A stretch of 6,029 bases of DNA, taken from positions 1-6,029 of the forward strand of contig CANRHY010000059.1 of NCBI GenBank assembly GCA_947630515.1. The letters run 5' to 3'. The position numbers and the translations under genes are program-made. Below are positions 1 to 5,391 of the stretch, in pieces (position 1 is the stretch's first letter; each line of letters begins with the position of its first letter). This DNA is from an uncultured Bacilli bacterium (GTDB taxonomy: Bacteria > Bacillota_I > Bacilli_A > RF39 > UBA660). The notes below the pieces were generated by a model. That model had not been told where the DNA came from. It saw nothing but the letters and a program-made list of their open reading frames with translations, and searched no databases.

Positions 1-597
1 CATAAAAAGGCAATAATTATAGAAATGGATACTGTAGAAAGAAATAAAGGTGGCAAAGTTTTATTAACTATACACTTTGTAAAATACGATTTTATGCTTA
101 TGTATTTATTAGATTCACAAACCAGTGAAGAAGTATCAAAGAAATGGAATTGGATTAAAACTACATTAGAATATGACAAATATAAAGAAATTATACAAGT
201 CGTATTAACTGATAATGGACATGAATTTTTTAAACCTGAAGATATAGAATTATTTGATGGTGAAAAAGTATGTCATGTGTTCTATTGTGATCCTAATAGA
301 CCAGACCAAAAAGGAAGCTGTGAAGAAAACCATAAAAAAATAGCCAAAGTTTTTCCTAAGTCAAAAGATGGAAAAGTAAAATCAACATTTGACTATCTTA
401 CACAAGAAGATGTTAATATACTAATGAGTCACATTAATTCTATACCTAGAGATTGCTTAGGTGGTATAACTCCATTTGAAGCAATACAAGAAATACTATC
501 TATAGAAGAACTTAATAAACTAGGTGTTTATGAAATCAAGAAAGATGATGTAGTTTTAAAACCAAGTTTATTTAAAGGAAAGGTATACAGAAAATGA
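1..597 (+). CDS. IS30-family transposase, C-terminal catalytic domain (5' end outside window)
   Basis: This is the DDE integrase-type catalytic domain of an IS30-family transposase, which cuts and joins the ends of its own insertion sequence. The frame is open from position 1: eight residues (HKKAIIIE) precede the first ATG at 25, and the family motif spans that junction (IIIEMDTVE). The true start therefore lies off the left edge, and the N-terminal helix-turn-helix is simply not in view. Counting from the ATG at 25, the catalytic triad is D2 (EMDTV), D63 (LTDNGHEF) and E100 (QKGSCEENH). Other family signatures are GGKVLLT, VFYCDP, LTQEDVN, HINSIPR, GGITPFEA and, near the end, DDVVLKPSL. No frameshift or internal stop is seen, so this part looks intact. 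The TGA stop overlaps the ATG of the next ORF. Family assignment is confident; activity is unproven because the N-terminus and left inverted repeat are not visible. Confidence 0.93.
   Translation, partial: HKKAIIIEMDTVERNKGGKVLLTIHFVKYDFMLMYLLDSQTSEEVSKKWNWIKTTLEYDKYKEIIQVVLTDNGHEFFKPEDIELFDGEKVCHVFYCDPNRPDQKGSCEENHKKIAKVFPKSKDGKVKSTFDYLTQEDVNILMSHINSIPRDCLGGITPFEAIQEILSIEELNKLGVYEIKKDDVVLKPSLFKGKVYRK
574..583 (+). promoter_or_regulatory. Shine-Dalgarno for the 71-aa ORF
   Basis: AAAGGAAAGG sits 10 nt before the ATG at 594, inside the last transposase codons. It supports the choice of that start and reinitiation or coupled translation after the transposase stop. Confidence 0.5.
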
Positions 598-809
598 AAA
601 TAGATGAGATACAAAAAAGAGAATTGTTTTATAAATTAGAAACAGTAAAACAATTCCTCATATTCAACAATGGACATGAATATAAACTATACAATCATAT
701 TTGTCCAGACGGGACAAATGAACCAGACGACAATATTATTGGTTACATGAGTGATATAGAATATTTAATATCCATATTATTATCTTCTAATGAAGATAAT
801 ATAAAATAA
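594..809 (+). CDS. 71-aa hypothetical protein translationally coupled to the IS30 transposase
   Basis: I do not recognise this small protein. It starts with ATG at 594, overlapping the transposase stop as ATGA, the usual sign of coupled translation, and ends with TAA at 807-809. A purine-rich Shine-Dalgarno candidate lies inside the end of the transposase gene. The product is acidic and soluble-looking. It has a charged N-terminal stretch likely to be helical (KIDEIQKRELFYKLETVKQF), a central NNGHEYKLYNHICPDG segment with two His and one Cys, and a hydrophobic helix-like segment near the C-terminus (DIEYLISILLSS). There is no signal peptide and no clear membrane span. Most IS30 elements carry one ORF, so this may be an IS-borne accessory or regulatory gene, or a host gene fragment captured beside the element. 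The start, overlap and RBS make a real gene likelier than chance; the function is unknown. Confidence 0.6.
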   Translation: MKIDEIQKRELFYKLETVKQFLIFNNGHEYKLYNHICPDGTNEPDDNIIGYMSDIEYLISILLSSNEDNIK

Positions 810-812
810 GTT

Positions 813-834
813 TAGATAAGAAAAATCTTATCTA
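813..834. terminator. Perfect 9-bp hairpin just downstream of the IS ORFs (weak terminator candidate)
   Basis: TAGATAAGA (813-821), loop AAAA and TCTTATCTA (826-834) form a perfect inverted repeat four nucleotides after the TAA of the 71-aa ORF. The position suits a 3'-end hairpin for the IS transcript. However, the stem is AT-rich and no real T-run follows on the + strand (GTTATTAATG). On the minus strand it is followed by AACTTATTTTAT, also weak. It may protect an mRNA end rather than terminate transcription. Confidence 0.35.
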
Positions 835-900
835 GTTATTAATGACACATAAGCCATTTAATATAAATCATGTCAGCGAGTCTTTACTTTTAGAAATTTT

Positions 901-974
901 GAAAAAGTTGATTTTCTGACAGTTTTAAGCATGTCTTGAAAATCTAAATTATCGCTTCCACAGTACATAATTTA
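901..974. other. Cluster of inverted repeats in the 810-1088 intergenic region
   Basis: The 279 bases between the two convergent gene sets hold no ORF that I can support. Two hairpins stand next to each other. The first pairs GATTTTC (910-916) with GAAAATC (938-944) and, inside it, GACA (918-921) with TGTC (932-935). The second pairs TAAATTAT (945-952) with ATAATTTA (967-974) around a 14-nt loop. Competing pairings exist: TGTCAG (871-876) with CTGACA (916-921), and GAAAA (901-905) with TTTTC (912-916). Read on the minus strand, the first hairpin is followed by AACTTTTTC, so it could be a back-up terminator for the minus-strand operon. The stems are AT-rich and individually weak. Confidence 0.3.
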
Positions 975-1009
975 CACCAAAAATAATAAAAATGCAATAA
1001 AAATTTTGT

Positions 1010-1045
1010 AAAAAACCCCATAATTACTGGAATTACAGGATTTTT
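1010..1045 (-). terminator. Rho-independent terminator of the minus-strand operon
   Basis: Read on the minus strand, AAAAATCCTGTAATT (1045-1031), loop CCAGT and AATTATGGGGTTTTT (1025-1011) form a continuous 15-bp helix with three G-U wobbles, ending in a run of six T. The wobbles are informative: on the + strand the same three positions would be C-A or A-C mismatches, so the structure is built for minus-strand RNA. It begins 44 nt after the stop of the large Cys-rich gene, the expected place for its 3' end. A weaker + strand hairpin with a T-run (1041-1045) could partly stop transcription from the IS side. Confidence 0.8.
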
Positions 1046-1088
1046 ATCAAATGCGTGCGTTTACTTTTAAATTGTACCCTATTTATAA

Positions 1089-4000
1089 CTATCTTCTATA
1101 ATAGAATAAACTATCATATGGTACACTACTATCTTTTCTATAACGAATGCCATATTCATCTCCATAACGAGCCATTATCTGATCTAAATCTCCTCCATCA
1201 CTTAAGAAAGTACTCGCGCATCTCAATTCACTATTACAAATAACTGAATTATTTAAATAAGAATTTGCTTTATTATATTCTTTTATACCATTAATAACTC
1301 TTGGAGTTAAAGTAATACTATATTGTGGTTCTTTATCAATAATTACATTCGTTGTATTCTGAATTTCAGTAATAACCGCCGTTGCATTTTGCCAGTTATA
1401 ACCTACTCTTCTAGTTTTATTACTATTTGTCCCTTCTGGACTATATATAGAATTAGGGAAAATATCACTTAAATCTACAGTTCTAAAATATACCCCAAGT
1501 CCTTTCGTACTTTGAGAATTATCTCCACCTAGACAAGAATCTCCATCACATTCATAGCACACATGATTATACTCACCATCTTTACAATTATAATTAGCTA
1601 AATCATTAACAACATGATAATAACAAGTGAAATTACCTGCAGGGAATGAAGACAAATTAATTCCCAAATCTTTATATTTAACAGTTATTTCATAGTCTCC
1701 TGTTTCTCTATCAATTGCAACTGGCCAAGAATATCTATTCATCCTCATCCAATAAGAACCATTACTATTATTAGCCTCTTTAGATACCGCTCCACTATAA
1801 ACCTCAGTATAAAAATCATCACCTTGATAATACAAACTTTCTTGTTCAAACTTTAAATTAGCAATCTTATTAGAAGGAACAGTTACAAGTCCTTCGGTAC
1901 AAGTTGCATTTGTTCCACTTCCACTACATATGAAATATGGAACTTTATCATTAGTAGTACTTCCTAAATTAGATAAATCACCATCACAATTTACACAATA
2001 ATCTTTCCATTTACTATCAGTAGAAAAATTAGCTTCTGTTACTATAGGATTAGTGTAATCATGTTCAAGCTCATGAATATCATAACCTTCTTTATTATCA
2101 TAATAGTCAACTTCAACTTTATCTTTTGCATTACTATCAACTACTTGATCATATACACTAAAATTAGCAGTTGGTGTATAAGTAGAACCATTACTAACAT
2201 AACGGCTTGATTTTTTATAAGTTACAATCTCACTTTTATCATAAGATGGTAAATTAGTCTTAGTAGTTAACATATTACAATCTTGTATTTGATATAACAA
2301 TTTTTCTCTTGCATCTAGTGCATCTTTATAATTTTTAACAGCTTGATTATAATTACTCTTTACATAATTAGAATTAGCTGAGCCATAGTTAGTAGTGCTT
2401 CCACTATAACAATAATATGGCCCATATAATGTAGATTTACAACTTGATGGATACAAATTATCATCTGGATCTGCATTAGCAGATGCTAAACATGATTGAT
2501 AATTTGGATTAGGCCAACTATCTCTTGTTCTGTATAGTGTAACTCTACCAGAAGCACCTGTATTACTTATAGAACCACCTGAAGCATTTACAGTACGACA
2601 ACTTGTAACATTACCTTCTTTATCATAATTGCAACTTCTATAACTAAAGTCTCCAGTCCATTCATATTTCCAATTAGAGTTTCCTCTAGCACAGTAAGTA
2701 CGCCCATTACCAGAGCAATAACTACAATCATCATCATGCCCTACTACGTTTGTTACTTGTCCTCCTCCAGTACCATTATATATAGCTTCCCAATATTTTA
2801 GATTTTCCCAAGAAGAAGTAAGTTCATAGTTAACTTGCTTATACCTATCTTTCCAATCATCATAATTAATTACTGAAGTACATTGTCTAGTAGATAAAAT
2901 TACCAAACTTAAATTACCAGATAAAGAACTATCATACTTACTCTTAAGTTTGTGCTTAAAAGACATACCCGCAATAGCAGTTTCTTTATCCATAAAAGTA
3001 AATTGTAACTTTTCTCTACAATATATTTTACAATAATTATTACCATATGATGTCAAATAATTATTATTATTTGTATTCAAAATACTACAAACACTAGGGT
3101 CTTCCATAGTACCTATATTATTACTATCTTTACTACAAGTTTTTGGAAATTCAGTTCCTTCTTTCTCTCCATAATAATTTTTTTCTGTATTAGTACATAC
3201 TGTTTCTTTTTCACATTCATCTTTCCATTCATTACTTGTACAAGATACTTCTTCAGGATAATTTATATAACACTTATTATCATCCTTAACACATTTACAC
3301 TCTTTTTCAAATTGTATGCTACTATTAAGCTTTTCTCTATTCTTTCCATAATACACGTCTTCTATAGGATCATACTCACATATAGGATTCCAGCATTCAT
3401 TAGCATAAGGTGTACCTTCTTCGTTACAGTCATATGAAACACCACTACTATAATCTACATAACATTTTCCATCAACTTTAGCGCATTTACATTTTTCATC
3501 GTATTCTTCTTTATTATCTTCATAAACTTTCGAATCTATTGCATTTCCATTTACATCATAATAATTTCCATCTTTTGAACTTACAGTACATATAGGATTA
3601 CAATAATCTAAATACTCTTTACTACTACAATCCATTCCCTCTTCTGATAAACTTGTATAACAAAGTCCATCTTCTCTAGGTCCAACACAAGTACATTCAG
3701 AATTATATTTATCTATATTAGCTTCATACTCACTTTTTGGTACCGCATTTCTATTAACATCATAAAATACATCATCTACTAAAACACACATATTTCCACA
3801 ATTTTCAGTATATTCAGTAGAATTTTTAGGAACAGTTAGTAGTTTTATATTATCTAAACTATCTCCAATAACTAAATAATAGGAATTTCTATCAGTTTTT
3901 GTAGGAACACACATACAAGATTTCTTTAAAGTATCCAAATCTTTTACTTCTTTACCATTATAATCATAATACACACCATCTTTTTCTGCACATACAAGAT

Positions 4001-5390
4001 TACATGATTTGTCATACTCTTCCTTTTTAACAGGATTTGGATATGTTATATAATAGTTACCACCATCTTCTACACATGTACAACTTTTCTTATACTCTTC
4101 TACACTACTTACTTCTTTGCCTTCTCTATCTATATAAGAACTACCTGTAAACTTACAAGTACATTCTTTTAACCACTGATCCTTACTAACTTCATTTCTA
4201 TTAACCCCATAATACTTTTCATATACTCCATCATCATTACTATCTAATTTAGTACAAGAGTTATTAGTTTCAGCCGCTACTGCGGATAAATACCAAATAT
4301 AATAATTGTTACCAATATGTGGGTCAGATAATCTAAGCCATTTATCAGCAGTCATTTTACCACTTTTTTGTGATTCAAAAATATTATCATAAGGTTTCAC
4401 TAATCCATGTGTATATAAAGAATAAAATATATCATGTATACCATCAACTCTCGTATCATTAGAATAAGGTGAATAACCATATGTATTACTTGATTTATAA
4501 TTAGGATCCGATAATGCTCTATTATATATATTCCTACTTAATCCCTTTAAAGTAACAAAAACTCTATGAGTAGGTTGATTTGCTTGCCTAAAAGAATAAA
4601 TAGGTTCAGCTATGACTATATAATTATTAAGCCCTTTATTATTTTGTTTATCTATTTTATCAAAAGCTACATATAAACTTTGAGCATTAGCGCAAGCAGC
4701 TGAACTTAATTCAAACTCTGGTAAACTACATACATCTAACTTAGTCGCTAAAAAATCATATAAATGAAAATAAATCTTACCTTGGAATTTTTTAGCCGGA
4801 TCTGTTGTTGTATCTTTTCCGTCTCGCATAAAATTACCAAGCGCTTCAGCACTTAAATCAAAGTTATTATTTCCATAAGCATAAACTCCATTTTTAATAC
4901 CATATTCTACACCTTTTACATTATAAGGAAGTCCAGATACTTTGCCATTAGTAGAATAATCTGGAAGTTGAACGCATTTATCAGTAGTATAAGCTCCACT
5001 TCCGCTTCCTTCCATAAGTCCACATACAGCTCTTTTTCCAGCTAAATTATAATAACCATATGCACTTGGGTTACTAGAATCGCGAAAGAACGCAACTGAA
5101 TCAGAACCACCACTATTTGGATGAACTCCAAATAAGTAATATATAGCAGGAACTGCCATTGTATTTTTATTAACTAAACTAAATTTTACTCCTACATACC
5201 CACCTATAGAATAAAGTTCAGTACTTGACATTGGTCCACCTGAACCATATCCAGAATTTGTTGTAAAACTATTATTTCCATTACCATCTTCACCAGGATT
5301 ACCATGATCTGCACTTATTGGTGAAATATAACTAAAAAATAGAACTACAGCCATTGTTAAAGATAAAACTATAAAATTCTTAAACTTCAT
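1089..5390 (-). CDS. Giant secreted cysteine-rich modular surface protein, 1433 aa
   Basis: I do not recognise a named family. ATG at 5390 follows the previous gene's stop by one nucleotide and has a strong AAAAGGGGG site; the stop is TAG at 1089-1091. Residues 1-27 are a Sec signal peptide (KFK, hydrophobic 6-22, likely cleavage after ISA27). A Gly/Asn-rich linker (28-52) leads into a probable beta domain (about 55-370) with few Cys. Residues 379-752 are about 12 Cys-rich modules. Residues 842-872 and 1008-1040 look like amphipathic helices flanking a Cys-rich insert (889-994). Three CxxC-[SD]-G-[ND] motifs start at 889, 1132 and 1278. A compact C-terminal domain (about 1298-1391) contains FRTVDLSDIFPN, RRVGYNWQN and ITLTPRVINGIKEYN. 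I count 58 Cys, an even number that suits disulfides. No LPxTG motif, C-terminal anchor, lipobox or enzyme motif is visible. It is likely exported and held at the surface through a partner, plausibly the upstream membrane protein. Adhesin or structural surface roles are inference only. Confidence 0.92.
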   Translation of the reverse strand: MKFKNFIVLSLTMAVVLFFSYISPISADHGNPGEDGNGNNSFTTNSGYGSGGPMSSTELYSIGGYVGVKFSLVNKNTMAVPAIYYLFGVHPNSGGSDSVAFFRDSSNPSAYGYYNLAGKRAVCGLMEGSGSGAYTTDKCVQLPDYSTNGKVSGLPYNVKGVEYGIKNGVYAYGNNNFDLSAEALGNFMRDGKDTTTDPAKKFQGKIYFHLYDFLATKLDVCSLPEFELSSAACANAQSLYVAFDKIDKQNNKGLNNYIVIAEPIYSFRQANQPTHRVFVTLKGLSRNIYNRALSDPNYKSSNTYGYSPYSNDTRVDGIHDIFYSLYTHGLVKPYDNIFESQKSGKMTADKWLRLSDPHIGNNYYIWYLSAVAAETNNSCTKLDSNDDGVYEKYYGVNRNEVSKDQWLKECTCKFTGSSYIDREGKEVSSVEEYKKSCTCVEDGGNYYITYPNPVKKEEYDKSCNLVCAEKDGVYYDYNGKEVKDLDTLKKSCMCVPTKTDRNSYYLVIGDSLDNIKLLTVPKNSTEYTENCGNMCVLVDDVFYDVNRNAVPKSEYEANIDKYNSECTCVGPREDGLCYTSLSEEGMDCSSKEYLDYCNPICTVSSKDGNYYDVNGNAIDSKVYEDNKEEYDEKCKCAKVDGKCYVDYSSGVSYDCNEEGTPYANECWNPICEYDPIEDVYYGKNREKLNSSIQFEKECKCVKDDNKCYINYPEEVSCTSNEWKDECEKETVCTNTEKNYYGEKEGTEFPKTCSKDSNNIGTMEDPSVCSILNTNNNNYLTSYGNNYCKIYCREKLQFTFMDKETAIAGMSFKHKLKSKYDSSLSGNLSLVILSTRQCTSVINYDDWKDRYKQVNYELTSSWENLKYWEAIYNGTGGGQVTNVVGHDDDCSYCSGNGRTYCARGNSNWKYEWTGDFSYRSCNYDKEGNVTSCRTVNASGGSISNTGASGRVTLYRTRDSWPNPNYQSCLASANADPDDNLYPSSCKSTLYGPYYCYSGSTTNYGSANSNYVKSNYNQAVKNYKDALDAREKLLYQIQDCNMLTTKTNLPSYDKSEIVTYKKSSRYVSNGSTYTPTANFSVYDQVVDSNAKDKVEVDYYDNKEGYDIHELEHDYTNPIVTEANFSTDSKWKDYCVNCDGDLSNLGSTTNDKVPYFICSGSGTNATCTEGLVTVPSNKIANLKFEQESLYYQGDDFYTEVYSGAVSKEANNSNGSYWMRMNRYSWPVAIDRETGDYEITVKYKDLGINLSSFPAGNFTCYYHVVNDLANYNCKDGEYNHVCYECDGDSCLGGDNSQSTKGLGVYFRTVDLSDIFPNSIYSPEGTNSNKTRRVGYNWQNATAVITEIQNTTNVIIDKEPQYSITLTPRVINGIKEYNKANSYLNNSVICNSELRCASTFLSDGGDLDQIMARYGDEYGIRYRKDSSVPYDSLFYYRR
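3135..4256 (-). repeat. Tandem Cys-rich module array (about 12 units) within the large protein
   Basis: This DNA encodes residues 379-752, with 30 Cys in 374 residues. Units run from one Cys junction to the next, starting at C379, C412, C439, C467, C494, C535, C568, C601, C636, C671, C700 and C732. The basic unit (type A, 27-41 aa) reads roughly C-x(3-8)-DG-x-YYD-x-NG-x-x-V-x(4-9)-Y-x-x-x-C and ends in CxC or CxxxC. From C535 on, A units alternate with type B units (starting at 568, 636 and 700), which have two extra Cys and a D-[GN]-x-C-Y start. The paired A+B lengths are 66, 70 and 61 aa. The units are too diverged at DNA level to be a recent slippage product. The likely structure is a string of small disulfide-stabilised domains forming an extended stalk. 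Confidence 0.75.
5310..5390 (-). other. Signal peptide of the large Cys-rich protein
   Basis: This encodes residues 1-27: a short basic start (KFK), a hydrophobic core (FIVLSLTMAVVLFFSYI) and a signal peptidase I type site with cleavage likely after S-P-I-S-A, before DHGNPG. No Cys follows the cleavage site, so it is not a lipoprotein signal. Confidence 0.85.
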
Positions 5391-5391
5391 T

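Larger units (their letters stand above)
1..809 (+). mobile_element. IS30-family insertion sequence, right portion only
   Basis: The element is defined by the DDE transposase and its coupled 71-aa ORF. The left end is outside the window, so neither the terminal inverted repeat nor the target duplication can be verified. The right boundary must lie between the end of the 71-aa ORF and the tail of the convergent large gene (stop at 1089-1091). The two options I see are a boundary before the terminator at 1010-1045, if that belongs to the host operon, or one near 1080, if the GTTTACTTTTAAATTGTACC segment (1059-1078) is the terminal repeat. I give 809 as the end I can support. Confidence 0.6.
876..1069 (+). 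repeat. Imperfect direct repeat pair (876-892 and 1053-1069)
   Basis: GCGAGTCTTTACTTTTA at 876-892 and GCGTGCGTTTACTTTTA at 1053-1069 agree at 14 of 17 positions, with the last ten bases identical. They are 177 bp apart and flank the inverted-repeat cluster and the terminator. Repeated sites near an IS end can be transposase binding or terminal sequences, but in such AT-rich DNA chance similarity is possible. Confidence 0.3.

Noticed and set aside
595..603. Mycoplasma genetic code (TGA read as Trp)
   Set aside because: Under code 4 the transposase would gain only two residues, so that site is not decisive. However, all 15 Trp codons in the large gene are TGG and none is TGA, which would be very unlikely in a TGA=Trp organism this AT-rich.
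810..1088. tRNA or other known RNA gene in the intergenic region
   Set aside because: No cloverleaf, T-loop or known riboswitch signature was found, and the AT content is too high for a stable structured RNA apart from the hairpins listed.
1055..1243. 62-aa + strand ORF
   Set aside because: It lies almost wholly antisense to the 3' end of the large gene, has no Shine-Dalgarno, and its His/Leu/Tyr-heavy composition is that of a reverse-complement shadow.
1089..1250. Truncation of the large gene's 3' end by the IS
   Set aside because: The protein ends after a plausible folded C-terminal domain, its stop is followed by a terminator oriented for it, and there is no abrupt composition change.
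2703..2726. DnaJ-type zinc motif CxxCxGxG (CSYCSGNG)
   Set aside because: DnaJ zinc domains need four such motifs close together in a cytoplasmic protein; here there is one exact match in a secreted protein.
3055..3075. TAA/ATT microsatellite-like stretch
   Set aside because: It encodes a short poly-Asn run (NTNNNNY) inside the large gene and is too short to suggest phase variation.
3135..4256. CRISPR array or recent DNA tandem repeat
   Set aside because: The periodicity is at protein level only; units differ in length and nucleotide sequence and there are no constant repeats with unique spacers.
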